This document shows positions 34,034 to 42,785 of a DNA stretch of 64,000 nt, piece by piece; within the stretch, counting starts at the first letter, position 1; each line of letters opens with the position of its first letter. Made by a program: the position numbers and the translations under genes. Source of the stretch: Litorimonas sp963972195. Lineage in GTDB: Bacteria > Pseudomonadota > Alphaproteobacteria > Caulobacterales > Maricaulaceae. Under the pieces are notes generated by a model. The model ran no database searches. It had not been told where the DNA came from and saw only the letters and a program-made list of their open reading frames with translations. Location of the stretch: assembly GCA_963972195.1 (NCBI GenBank), contig CAXATH010000003.1, positions 303,314 to 367,313 of the forward strand, read 5' to 3'.

Positions 34034-34087
34034 GATACGATAAATTGTCCAGAAATCACCCGCTCCGACCAGAGCGGGTTTTTTATT
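34021..34087 (+). terminator. Attenuator: antiterminator/terminator pair before ilvD
   Basis: The terminator stem is ACCCGCTC (34058-34065) with GAGCGGGT (34072-34079), followed by TTTTTTATT. The same 5' arm, CCCGCTC, can instead pair with an identical GAGCGGG at 34021-34027, the last sense codons of the leader peptide, extended by ATTT with AAAT around a two-base bulge. A ribosome stalled at Leu/Val/Ile codons (to 34009) leaves 34021-34031 free, giving antitermination; one that reaches the stop codon at 34031 covers it, giving termination. Confidence 0.78.
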
Positions 34088-34117
34088 GCGTATAAATTGG
34101 TGAGTTAAAACGAAATT

Positions 34118-35800
34118 ATGACGAAACAAGGTGACACAAAGCGCAGCGACGCGATTGTTAAAGGCCCCAGCCGCGCGGCAGCTCGCGCTATGCTTCGCGC
34201 TTCCGGTATGGATGACGAAAATTTCGAAGGCCCGATCATCGCCGTTTTCAACACATGGACCAATATGGGCCCGTGCAATATGGATCTCGACAAGCTCGCC
34301 GTTCCGGTTCGCGCCGGCATTCGCGCGGCAGGCGGCACCCCCGTAGATTTCAATTCGATCGCCGTTTCTGACGGGATAACGATGGGCAGTGAAGGCATGC
34401 GCGCCAGTTTAATGTCGCGCGAAGTCATTGCAGACTCTATCGAACTCGCCGTCAAAGGTCACAGCCTTGACGGCGTTATTATTTTGGTAGGTTGCGATAA
34501 AACTATTCCGGCCGCCGGCATGGCGCTCGCGCGCATGAACGTTCCCGGCGTTGTCCTTTATGGCGGCTCTATCATGCCCGGCCATCACAAAGGCAAGGAC
34601 CTTTCTGTCCAAGACGTGTTTGAAGCCGTCGGCGCCTGCGCGGCAGGCATCATCGATGACGAGGAGTTAAAAGATATCGAAAAAGCGGCCTGCCCCGGAG
34701 CGGGCGCTTGCGGCGGGCAATTTACCGCAAATTCCATGGCTATGGCGATGACCTTTCTCGGCCTGTCGCCGATGGGAACAAACGATATTCCTGCCGTGGA
34801 TGAAGGAAAGAATAAAGCCGCCTACCGCGCCGGACAAATCGTTGTGGATTGCGTTAAAGAAAACCGCCTGCCGCGAGACATGATCACGCATACCTCGCTG
34901 ATGAATGCGGCGATTGCGCTCTCGGCTACCGCAGCCTCTACCAATGCAATATTGCATTTACTGGCTATCGCCACGGAAGCCGAAGTTAAAGACTTCAAAA
35001 TCGACGCCTTTGATACCATTTCGCGAACCACCCCCGTCATCGGGGATCTCAAGCCCGGCGGTAAATATATGGCGTTTGATCTGCACGAAGCCGGCGGCTC
35101 AGCATTGATCGGTCAACGGTTGGTCGAAGACGGCCGCATAGAGGACAGCCCGACTGTGACAGGCCGCAGCCTGTTTGAAGAGATTATCGATGCCAAAGAA
35201 GCCGAAGGACAAGACGTGGTACGTCACTTTGACAACCCTGTTAAATCCCGCGGCGGCTACGGCATCCTTTACGGCGACCTCGCGCCCGAAGGCTGCGTTG
35301 TCAAACTCGCCGGCCACGGCGCGCTCTTCTTTGAAGGCACTGCAAGAGTTTTCGAATCCGAAGAAGAGTGTTTCGATGTCGTGCAGAATAACGGCATCAA
35401 AAAGGGCGACGTTATCATTATCCGTAATGAAGGCCCTGCAGGCGGACCGGGAATGCGCGAAATGCTCGGCGTGACGGCGGCCCTCGTTGGACAGGATCTT
35501 GCCGACCATGTCGCGCTTATCACGGACGGGCGCTTCTCGGGCGCCAGCTACGGCTTTGTAATTGGCCACGTCGCGCCCGAAGCCGCCCATGGCGGGCCGA
35601 TTGCCTTTGTTCAAAACGGTGACAAAGTGACAATCGATGTCGAAGCGCAAACCATTAATGTCGAGGCGGATTTAAAGGCCCGGTCAAAAGACTGGACTGC
35701 GCCGACCCCAAAATACCCTAGCGGCGCTTATGCCAAATTCGCCAAACTTGTCGGCTCCGCTTCTAAAGGCGCCGTCACCTCCTTTCCTTTCTCCAATTAA
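34118..35800 (+). CDS. ilvD: Dihydroxy-acid dehydratase
   Basis: Dehydrates dihydroxy-acids to the keto-acid precursors of valine and isoleucine, using an iron-sulfur cluster. 560 residues. The three cluster cysteines are in MGPCNMD, VGCDKT and GAGACGGQFTANSM. First structural gene of the operon, 84 bases after the leader peptide and 30 after the attenuator terminator. The next gene follows after 20 bases. Confidence 0.96.
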   Translation: MTKQGDTKRSDAIVKGPSRAAARAMLRASGMDDENFEGPIIAVFNTWTNMGPCNMDLDKLAVPVRAGIRAAGGTPVDFNSIAVSDGITMGSEGMRASLMSREVIADSIELAVKGHSLDGVIILVGCDKTIPAAGMALARMNVPGVVLYGGSIMPGHHKGKDLSVQDVFEAVGACAAGIIDDEELKDIEKAACPGAGACGGQFTANSMAMAMTFLGLSPMGTNDIPAVDEGKNKAAYRAGQIVVDCVKENRLPRDMITHTSLMNAAIALSATAASTNAILHLLAIATEAEVKDFKIDAFDTISRTTPVIGDLKPGGKYMAFDLHEAGGSALIGQRLVEDGRIEDSPTVTGRSLFEEIIDAKEAEGQDVVRHFDNPVKSRGGYGILYGDLAPEGCVVKLAGHGALFFEGTARVFESEEECFDVVQNNGIKKGDVIIIRNEGPAGGPGMREMLGVTAALVGQDLADHVALITDGRFSGASYGFVIGHVAPEAAHGGPIAFVQNGDKVTIDVEAQTINVEADLKARSKDWTAPTPKYPSGAYAKFAKLVGSASKGAVTSFPFSN

Positions 35801-35820
35801 TCAAACCGGGACTATCCATT

Positions 35821-36846
35821 ATGAGTATCGAAATTTTTTACGACAAAGACTGCGACCTTGAAATTATCAAGGGGAAGAAAGTCGCTGTTCTAGGCTTTGG
35901 CTCGCAAGGCCACGCCCATGCGCAAAATTTGAAAGACTCCGGCGTAGAGGTCGTTGTTGGCCTTCGCCCTGAGAGCGCGACTAATAAAAAGGTCAAAGCC
36001 GCAGGGCTTGAGAGCAAAGCTACAGCTGACGCTGTGAAAGGGGCAGACGTCGTTATGGTTCTCACCCCTGATGAGCATCAGGCGCGCATTTACCGCGAAG
36101 ATATCGAGCCGAATATTAAAGAAGGCGCCGCTATCGCTTTCGGTCACGGCTTTGCCATTCATTACGGACAAATCGTTCCCCGGCGCGACCTGGACGTTAT
36201 CATGATCGCCCCGAAAGCCCCGGGCCATACGGTTCGGAATGAGTTCAAAAACGGCCGCGGCATTCCAGATCTTATCGCCGTTGCACAAGACGCCAATGGC
36301 GGCGCGGCGATTGAAATCGCCAAGTCCTATGCCTCTGCCATTGGCGGCGGGCGGACGGCCATCATCCACACAACATTCAAGGACGAAACCGAAACCGATT
36401 TGTTCGGGGAACAAGCCGTGCTTTGCGGCGGCGCGGTCGAGCTCGTCAAAATGGGGTATGAGACTTTGGTCGAGGGCGGCTATCCTGCCGAGCTGGCCTA
36501 TTTCGAATGTCTGCACGAATTAAAACTCATCGTCGATTTGATGTATGAGGGCGGCATTGCGAATATGAATTATTCTATCTCGAATAATGCGGAATTCGGG
36601 GAATACACCACCGGCGAAGGCGTCATCAATGAGCAGTCCCGCGAAGCGATGCGTAAATGTCTGAAAGACATTCAAGACGGCACATACGCCAAGAACTTCA
36701 TTCTTGAAGGCGCGATGGGATACCCGTCCATGACGGCCCGCCGCCGCAATATGGAAGCCCACTCAATTGAAAAAGTCGGGGGCAAACTTCGCGAAATGAT
36801 GCCTTGGATCGGCGCCAACAAGATCGTCGATAAGGACAAAAACTAA
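35821..36846 (+). CDS. ilvC: Ketol-acid reductoisomerase
   Basis: Isomerises and reduces acetolactate or acetohydroxybutyrate with NADPH. 341 residues, class I (short) form. The dinucleotide loop is VLGFGSQGHAHAQNL (about 24-37), and the C-terminal knotted domain contains CLHELKLIVDLMYEGG and YSISNNAEFGEY. The gap to ilvB is 58 bases and contains a GCCCC/GGGGC hairpin without a T-run. Confidence 0.96.
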   Translation: MSIEIFYDKDCDLEIIKGKKVAVLGFGSQGHAHAQNLKDSGVEVVVGLRPESATNKKVKAAGLESKATADAVKGADVVMVLTPDEHQARIYREDIEPNIKEGAAIAFGHGFAIHYGQIVPRRDLDVIMIAPKAPGHTVRNEFKNGRGIPDLIAVAQDANGGAAIEIAKSYASAIGGGRTAIIHTTFKDETETDLFGEQAVLCGGAVELVKMGYETLVEGGYPAELAYFECLHELKLIVDLMYEGGIANMNYSISNNAEFGEYTTGEGVINEQSREAMRKCLKDIQDGTYAKNFILEGAMGYPSMTARRRNMEAHSIEKVGGKLREMMPWIGANKIVDKDKN

Positions 36847-36904
36847 ACCCGTAAGATTTGCCCCGGCACTTGGGGCGGGGCTCCACGCGGCAAGGAAAAG
36901 AACC

Positions 36905-38647
36905 ATGACTACAGCCATGCAATTTGACACACAGAGAGCCGAAATTCTCGAAGACCGCGAGCCGAAATCCGGCGCGCAGCTCTTGTTGGAATCGATTGCC
37001 GCGCAAGGCGTGGAAACTATTTTCGGTTATCCCGGCGGCGCGATTATGCCGGTTTATGACGTCTTACCGCGTGTGCCTCAGCTGAGTCATATTCTTTGTC
37101 GCCATGAACAAGGCTGCGGTATGGCCGCGATTGGCTATGCACGCGCCACCGGCCGAACAGGGACAGCCTTTGCGACATCCGGCCCCGGCGCTACCAATCT
37201 CGTCACCTCCATTGCTGAAGCTTATCTCGACTCGGTTCCTGTGGTTTTTGTCACGGGTCAGGTCGCGACAAACCTCATCGGCACGGATGCGTTTCAGGAA
37301 GTCGATATTTTCGGCATCACCCTGCCCATCGTCAAACACAGCTATATCGCGCGCGACCCGGCCGATATTCCGGGTATGGTGGCCGAGGCCTATTTTATCG
37401 CAGGCGAAGGCCGCCCCGGACCTGTCCTGATTGACCTTCCGAAAGACGTCGCCAACGCGCTTACGACAGAGCGTCATCGCTGGCGGCCTTACCCCAAACA
37501 GAAACCCGAAATGGGCAAAAGCAAAGATATTGCCGCGGCAGAGCAATTAATGCGCGATGCCAAGAAACCGCTTTTCTATATCGGCGGCGGCATCGCCCAA
37601 GGCGACGGCGTGCAGGAAATCCGTGATCTGGTAGAGCGCACGCAAATTCCTGTTGTCTCGACCCTGAAAGGTTTGGGGTCTCTTCCGAATGATCATCCGA
37701 ATTACCTGGGAATGCTCGGCATGCACGGCCTTCGCGCCGCAAATTACGCGGTGCAGGAATGTGACCTTTTAATTGTCGCGGGCGCGCGTTTCGATGACCG
37801 CGCGACAGGTAAACTGGATACCTTTGCTCCGAATGCCAAGGTCATCCATCTGGATATCGATGTGGCGGAGATAGATAAGCTTCGCCGCGTGCAAGTCGGT
37901 CTCGACGGGAGCCTCAAGAAAAACCTCGCCGCGCTCGACCCGTTCAAGGACGGCGCGGAGCATGAGGATATCAGCGAGTGGACAAAGCTCTGCTATGACC
38001 GCCGCACGGAACATGCCTGGGACTATAAATCGCCCATCACCAATATGACGACGGGCGGGATTTACGCGCCTAAGCTTCTCCACGATCTTTCCCGCCGCGC
38101 AGATGACAGCGCGATTATCACTTGTGATGTGGGGCAACATCAAATGTGGGTCGCGCAGCATTGTTATTTCGACGACCCGAAAGATCACATCACCTCTGGC
38201 GGATTAGGGACGATGGGTTTCGGCTTGCCCGCCGGACTGGGGGCCAAGCTCGGCGCGCCGGACAGAACCGTGATTACGGTTTCCGGCGACGGCTCTATCA
38301 TGATGAACATTCAGGAACTGGCCACGCTCAACCGCTATGGTATCCCGCTGAAAATCGTCCTGTTGGATAATTCCGCCCTCGGCATGGTGCGCCAGTGGCA
38401 GGAAGTGTTCTTTGAGAAAAACTATTCCGAAGTGAATCTGGACGATAATCCGGACTTCGCCGCCGTCGCCAAGGCGTTTCAGATAGACGCCTTCACCATC
38501 ACCCGCGGCGATGAGGTTGACGCGGGCATAGACCGCCTCCTCTCCACAGACGGCCCCGTCCTCATGCACGTCAAAATCGACACAGCGGAAAACGTCTGGC
38601 CCCTGGTTCCGCCCGGACGGAGTAACGCCGATATGATGGAGCGGTAG
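36905..38647 (+). CDS. ilvB: Acetolactate synthase, large (catalytic) subunit
   Basis: Thiamine-diphosphate enzyme forming acetolactate or acetohydroxybutyrate. 580 residues with the three ThDP-fold domains. The cofactor-activating Glu68 is in RHEQGCGMAA, followed by TSGPGATN; the Mg/ThDP motif is GDGSIMMNIQELATL near the C terminus. AAGGAAAAG precedes the ATG. Its regulatory subunit is not immediately next as usual: three small membrane protein genes intervene, the first starting one base after this stop. Confidence 0.96.
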   Translation: MTTAMQFDTQRAEILEDREPKSGAQLLLESIAAQGVETIFGYPGGAIMPVYDVLPRVPQLSHILCRHEQGCGMAAIGYARATGRTGTAFATSGPGATNLVTSIAEAYLDSVPVVFVTGQVATNLIGTDAFQEVDIFGITLPIVKHSYIARDPADIPGMVAEAYFIAGEGRPGPVLIDLPKDVANALTTERHRWRPYPKQKPEMGKSKDIAAAEQLMRDAKKPLFYIGGGIAQGDGVQEIRDLVERTQIPVVSTLKGLGSLPNDHPNYLGMLGMHGLRAANYAVQECDLLIVAGARFDDRATGKLDTFAPNAKVIHLDIDVAEIDKLRRVQVGLDGSLKKNLAALDPFKDGAEHEDISEWTKLCYDRRTEHAWDYKSPITNMTTGGIYAPKLLHDLSRRADDSAIITCDVGQHQMWVAQHCYFDDPKDHITSGGLGTMGFGLPAGLGAKLGAPDRTVITVSGDGSIMMNIQELATLNRYGIPLKIVLLDNSALGMVRQWQEVFFEKNYSEVNLDDNPDFAAVAKAFQIDAFTITRGDEVDAGIDRLLSTDGPVLMHVKIDTAENVWPLVPPGRSNADMMER

Positions 38648-38648
38648 G

Positions 38649-38891
38649 GTGAGATTCTTGCTTAGAACATCATTATATTTTGTCAGCGTGGCTCTTATCA
38701 TCACGGCTATATTGGCACGACTTGGAAAACTTGGAGTCAGCGCTGAGCTTATGTTTGGGTACACTTGGCGCGATGCGGATTTTGCTCTGATATTCATTGA
38801 AACAGCCATGAGTTTAGGCATGTCCGTCATTTGCTTGGCCGCCGCACAAACTCTTGGTTTGCCCAGAGGAAGCCAAAATGCGGTTTTTTAG
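38649..38891 (+). CDS. Small two-helix membrane protein, ilv-operon insert 1
   Basis: An 80-residue protein beginning with a GTG one base after the ilvB stop, so translationally linked to it. It has two hydrophobic helices (about 7-27 and 46-68) joined by a polar loop with RDAD. The first 25 residues (MRFLLRTSLYFVSVALII) resemble the start of the next gene's product (MRFFRVACIVVAISLILI), suggesting tandem duplication. No known family. It overlaps the next gene by 14 bases. Confidence 0.6.
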   Translation: MRFLLRTSLYFVSVALIITAILARLGKLGVSAELMFGYTWRDADFALIFIETAMSLGMSVICLAAAQTLGLPRGSQNAVF

Positions 38892-39099
38892 AGTTGCTTG
38901 TATTGTAGTAGCCATTTCCTTGATACTCATTTCAACCCTTAGACTTGGGAATATGGTGTATTTATTTTCAGACGACTTAATTGGTTATGCAAAAGATTTA
39001 GGAGGGCTCAGTACAGACTCCCTGTATTTCTTACAAACTTTGGGTTTGGCTTTACTTTGCTTCTATGTCGCCCACAGAATTAAAGAACAAGAAAGATGA
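38878..39099 (+). CDS. Small two-helix membrane protein, ilv-operon insert 2
   Basis: A 73-residue protein. The ATG at 38878 has AGAGGA eight bases upstream and lies inside the end of the preceding gene. Two hydrophobic segments (about 4-24 and 48-66) flank a polar loop. Its ending, LLCFYVAHRIKEQER, closely resembles the third protein's ICLYLAHRLSEKNDD. No known family. Function unknown; position suggests a link to branched-chain amino acid synthesis. Confidence 0.65.
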   Translation: MRFFRVACIVVAISLILISTLRLGNMVYLFSDDLIGYAKDLGGLSTDSLYFLQTLGLALLCFYVAHRIKEQER

Positions 39100-39124
39100 T
39101 GACCCCTTCCCAACCCACACACCC

Positions 39125-39204
39125 GCTCATCCCGGCGGAGGCCGGGATCCAGTTTGAAGCGGAGCGCCCGTCGCTCTGGATCCCAAATCAAGTTTGGGAT
39201 GAGC
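39125..39204. repeat. Palindromic repeat element with two nested hairpins
   Basis: The outer ends GCTCATCCC and GGGATGAGC are complementary. Inside are two separate hairpins: CCCGGC-GGAG-GCCGGG and ATCCCAAA-TCAAG-TTTGGGAT, and the inner CCGGGATCCAG / CTGGATCCC blocks also pair. This CTGGATCCCGG-type sequence is a common dispersed repeat in alphaproteobacteria. It lies between two small genes inside the ilv operon and would be transcribed. Confidence 0.78.
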
Positions 39205-39226
39205 GCAAGAGAGAGAGGGAATAATT

Positions 39227-39505
39227 ATGGGACGTAAACAGGACATGCTTCGTAAATATTTAATTGTCGTCGGGTTCGGCGCCATTCTCTTTGGAGTTAT
39301 TTTCTTCGTGTTGACCATGGTGGCGACGGCGTCGTCAATTGGCAGTCTTCAGGCTTACACCGATAGCAGCGCCACTTCGACGGAACGGTTTTTCATAATC
39401 CTTAATGCCGCTAAAACTTACGGCTTTCAGATGTTTCAGGGTCTGACCCTTGGCGGCATTTGCCTCTATCTCGCTCATCGACTCTCGGAGAAAAATGATG
39501 ACTGA
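39227..39505 (+). CDS. Small two-helix membrane protein, ilv-operon insert 3
   Basis: A 92-residue protein with AGAGGG upstream of its ATG. Hydrophobic helices lie at about 12-34 and 66-82, with a Ser/Thr-rich loop (DSSATSTERF) between; the C-terminal YLAHRLSEKND matches insert 2. The last codons overlap the start of the regulatory-subunit gene (AATGATGACTGA), so translation of the two is coupled. No known family. Confidence 0.66.
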   Translation: MGRKQDMLRKYLIVVGFGAILFGVIFFVLTMVATASSIGSLQAYTDSSATSTERFFIILNAAKTYGFQMFQGLTLGGICLYLAHRLSEKNDD

Positions 39506-39803
39506 ACTCCAACGTGATAAAACTTTCGAACCTTCGGGTATTCAAGGCAAGCTGAAGGCCGTTCTTCACGACGTCCAGGGCACGCTTTTGCGCACGCTCG
39601 GCACGATTGAGCGACGCGGGTATGATTATCGCGACGTGCATTGCACGCAGCGCGTGGACGGCAGTTTTGATCTGCTTGTTCATGTAGAGGATACGGGCGG
39701 CCCGAATGATCTGGACCTTCTCTGCCGACAGCTGGAGCGACTGTACAATGTCGTCTCCGCCGAGCGCGTTGGACGACGTACAAGAGCTGAACACGCAGAA
39801 TAG
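39495..39803 (+). CDS. Acetolactate synthase regulatory subunit, short IlvM-like ACT protein
   Basis: About 102 residues with one ACT-like domain: LLRTLGTIERRGYDYRDVHC, then GSFDLLVHVED and LDLLCRQLERLYNVVSAERV. It corresponds to the small subunit that activates the catalytic subunit and may confer valine feedback, but is of the short IlvM kind, lacking the C-terminal half of IlvN/IlvH. The start is at 39495 (or 39498), overlapping the previous stop; GGAG lies just upstream. leuA follows after 25 bases. Confidence 0.75.
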   Translation: MMTELQRDKTFEPSGIQGKLKAVLHDVQGTLLRTLGTIERRGYDYRDVHCTQRVDGSFDLLVHVEDTGGPNDLDLLCRQLERLYNVVSAERVGRRTRAEHAE

Positions 39804-39828
39804 TCCCCTTCATTAAATAGATAAATCT

Positions 39829-41379
39829 ATGACCGAAACACACGTCAAAATATTCGATACCACCTTACGCGACGGCGAGCAGGCGCCGGGCTTTTCCATG
39901 AGCGCAGGCCAGAAACTACAAATGGCAAAGGCGCTGGAGTCGCTGAATGTCGATGTCATGGAAGCCGGATTCGCCGCCGCCTCACCGGGCGATTTCGAAG
40001 CCGTAAAAACTATAGCGACCGAAGTCAAAGAATCGGTGGTTTGCTCCCTCTCTCGCTGCAATGAAGGCGATATCCGCGCGTCAGGCGAGGCGATCAAACC
40101 CGCTGCGCAAGGCCGTATTCACACCTTCATCGCTACCTCTCCGCTCCACCGCGAGTTTAAACTCAAAATGTCCAAAGACGAGATTGTCCGCCGCGCCGTG
40201 GCAGGCGTGGAGCTCGCCCGGAACTATACGGACGACGTCGAATTTTCCTGCGAAGACGCCATCCGCACGGAACGGGATTATCTGAAACGCGTCGTTGAAG
40301 CCGCCATCAAAGCCGGCGCGACAACCATCAATATCCCTGACACGGTCGGCTATACCACGCCCGAAGAAATTCAGGATCTGTTCGAATTTCTGGTGACGGA
40401 CATCGAAGGCAGCGACGGCGTGATATTCTCTGCCCATTGTCATGACGACCTCGGCCTCGCCGTTGCCAACTCTCTGGCGGCCGTGCGCGGCGGCGCGCGT
40501 CAGGTGGAATGCGCGCTGAACGGCATTGGCGAACGGGCAGGCAATTGCGCGCTCGAAGAGGTCGCTATGGCGCTTCGCACGCGGGCCGATTTCTTTGGTC
40601 TTTCCACACAGATAAAAACGCAGGGGCTTTACGGCGCGTCGAAACTCCTTGCGACGATTACGGGCAATCCCGTCCCGCGCAACAAAGCCATTATCGGCAA
40701 GAACGCGTTTGCCCATGAAAGCGGCATTCACCAACATGGCGTGCTCGCCAATCGCGAGACTTACGAAATTATGAAACCCGAAGATGTCGGGGTCAGCACG
40801 GACAATCTCGTGCTCGGCAAACATTCGGGCCGCGCCGCCCTGAAAGACCGCGCGCAAAAGCTCGGCTTTGATCTTGGCGAGAACCAGCTACAGACGGTTT
40901 TTGTCTCGTTCAAGGCTCTGGCCGATGAGAAAAAGGAAGTGTTCGACGCCGATATTGAGGCCATTATTCTTGGCGAAGCCGTGGGCGAAAGCGGGCCTTG
41001 GCACATTGACAGCCTCTACGTCTCCGCCGGGTCTGACAACGGCAAGCAGCCTGTCGCTACCGTGAAGCTCCATCATGATGACGGGCGCGAAGAAAAGTGG
41101 AGCCAGGAAGCCGCCGGGCCGGTCAATGCCACCTTCCTCGCGATATCGCACATCACCGGACAACCGCTGCACCTTGATAGTTTTTCCGTACAATCCGTGT
41201 CGGAAGGCGAAGACGCCATGGCCGAAGCCTCAGTTCAGGTCAGCACCGAATTCAACGCCTATCACGGGCGAGGAACGAGTACGGATACCGTTCTCGCCGG
41301 GGCGCGGGCCTATCTCGACGTCATCAACCGCATTGAACGGAGAGCCGATCGCCAAAAAGCGATCGCGGCGCAGCATTAG
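39829..41379 (+). CDS. leuA: 2-isopropylmalate synthase
   Basis: Condenses ketoisovalerate with acetyl-CoA, the first committed step to leucine. 516 residues. The DRE-TIM barrel start is FDTTLRDGEQAPGFSM (about 9-24), with metal ligands in FSAHCHDDLGLA and the ALNGIGERAGN segment. A C-terminal LeuA regulatory domain is complete (VQVSTEFNAYHGRGTSTD), so leucine feedback is expected. Two bases separate it from leuC. Confidence 0.96.
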   Translation: MTETHVKIFDTTLRDGEQAPGFSMSAGQKLQMAKALESLNVDVMEAGFAAASPGDFEAVKTIATEVKESVVCSLSRCNEGDIRASGEAIKPAAQGRIHTFIATSPLHREFKLKMSKDEIVRRAVAGVELARNYTDDVEFSCEDAIRTERDYLKRVVEAAIKAGATTINIPDTVGYTTPEEIQDLFEFLVTDIEGSDGVIFSAHCHDDLGLAVANSLAAVRGGARQVECALNGIGERAGNCALEEVAMALRTRADFFGLSTQIKTQGLYGASKLLATITGNPVPRNKAIIGKNAFAHESGIHQHGVLANRETYEIMKPEDVGVSTDNLVLGKHSGRAALKDRAQKLGFDLGENQLQTVFVSFKALADEKKEVFDADIEAIILGEAVGESGPWHIDSLYVSAGSDNGKQPVATVKLHHDDGREEKWSQEAAGPVNATFLAISHITGQPLHLDSFSVQSVSEGEDAMAEASVQVSTEFNAYHGRGTSTDTVLAGARAYLDVINRIERRADRQKAIAAQH

Positions 41380-41381
41380 AA

Positions 41382-42785
41382 ATGACCGAACACCCTAAAA
41401 CCCTCTTCGATAAAATCTGGGATCGTCACATTGTAGTGCCGGAGTCTTCGGCCCATCCGGCCACGCTCTATATTGACCTGCATCTTATCCATGAAGTGAC
41501 GAGCCCTCAGGCCTTTACTGTCTTGCGGGATCGCGGATTAAAAGTCCGCCGTCCGGACCGGACGTTGGCGACCGTCGATCATTCCACGCCGACTTTGAAA
41601 AACGCCGATGGCTCCCGCCCCTTTGTGACGGAGCAGGCCGAAAAACAGGTCGACATGCTGCTCGCGAATACGAAAGAATACGGCATTGAAACGCATGGCT
41701 TCGATTCGGACTATCGCGGGATTGTCCATGTCATGGGGCCGGAGCTGGGCGCGACTCAGCCCGGCATGACGATTGTCTGCGGCGACAGCCATACTTCCAC
41801 CCACGGCGCGTTCGGGGCCATCGCTTTCGGGATTGGCACAACGCAAGTTGGCCATGTCCTCGCCAATCAATGCCTGCTCATGCGCAAACCGAAAACCATG
41901 GCTATTCATGTGAACGGAGACCTCGCGGACGGCGTGAGCGCGAAAGACGTTATTCTCGCCATTATCGCGGAAATTGGCGTCGGCGGCGGCACGGGTTACG
42001 CGCTCGAATATCGCGGCTCTGTCTTCGAAAACATGACAATGGATGAACGCATGACCGTTTGTAACATGTCAATTGAAGCGGGCGCGCGGTGCGGATTAAT
42101 TGCGCCGGACGCAACCACATTTAATTATTTAAAGGGCCGCAAATTCGCCCCGGATAATTTTGAAGACGCTTGCAAGAACTGGGCGAGCCTCGCTACGGAT
42201 GACGGCGCGAGCTACGACAAGGAAGTCCGCCTTCGCGCCGAAGATATCCGCCCTATGGTCACATACGGCACCCATCCGGGCATGGCCATGCCCATCGACG
42301 GGATGGTTCCCAGCGCCAAAGATGAGGCTGAAGAAAAAGCGCTGGGCTATATGGCTATGACAGCGGGCGGCCCGATAACGGGCGCGAAAGTGGATCGCGT
42401 CTTTATTGGCTCTTGCACAAACTCCCGCATGGTCGACCTGCGCTCTGCGGCGCGGATCATGAAGGGGCGCAAAGTCGTTGACGGCGTCACCACCATCGTC
42501 GTCCCCGGGAGCGAACAGATAAAAATCGAGGCAGAAGCCGAAGGTCTCCACGACATCTTCACGGCGGCCGGCGCGGAATGGCGGGAGCCGGGATGTTCGA
42601 TGTGCATCGCCATGAACGGCGACAAAGCCCTACCGGGCGAATTGGTTGTCTCGACCTCCAACCGGAACTTCGCCGGACGCCAGGGCCCGGGCGCAAGAAC
42701 GGTTCTCGCCTCCCCTGAAACAGCCGCCGCCGCCGCCGTGACGGGAGTTATTACCGACGCCCGAACCTTGAAGGGAGCCGCCTAA
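41382..42785 (+). CDS. leuC: 3-isopropylmalate dehydratase, large subunit
   Basis: Aconitase-family enzyme subunit carrying the [4Fe-4S] cluster that isomerises isopropylmalate. 467 residues. Substrate and cluster motifs: CGDSHTSTHGAFGA, FIGSCTNSRMVDLRSAA and REPGCSMCIAMN, supplying the three cluster cysteines. The stop codon overlaps the leuD start (TAATG), indicating coupled translation of the two subunits. Confidence 0.96.
   Translation: MTEHPKTLFDKIWDRHIVVPESSAHPATLYIDLHLIHEVTSPQAFTVLRDRGLKVRRPDRTLATVDHSTPTLKNADGSRPFVTEQAEKQVDMLLANTKEYGIETHGFDSDYRGIVHVMGPELGATQPGMTIVCGDSHTSTHGAFGAIAFGIGTTQVGHVLANQCLLMRKPKTMAIHVNGDLADGVSAKDVILAIIAEIGVGGGTGYALEYRGSVFENMTMDERMTVCNMSIEAGARCGLIAPDATTFNYLKGRKFAPDNFEDACKNWASLATDDGASYDKEVRLRAEDIRPMVTYGTHPGMAMPIDGMVPSAKDEAEEKALGYMAMTAGGPITGAKVDRVFIGSCTNSRMVDLRSAARIMKGRKVVDGVTTIVVPGSEQIKIEAEAEGLHDIFTAAGAEWREPGCSMCIAMNGDKALPGELVVSTSNRNFAGRQGPGARTVLASPETAAAAAVTGVITDARTLKGAA

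Noticed and set aside
36847..36904. GC-rich hairpin between ilvC and ilvB as a terminator
   Set aside because: No T-run follows and the operon clearly continues; at most it affects mRNA processing.
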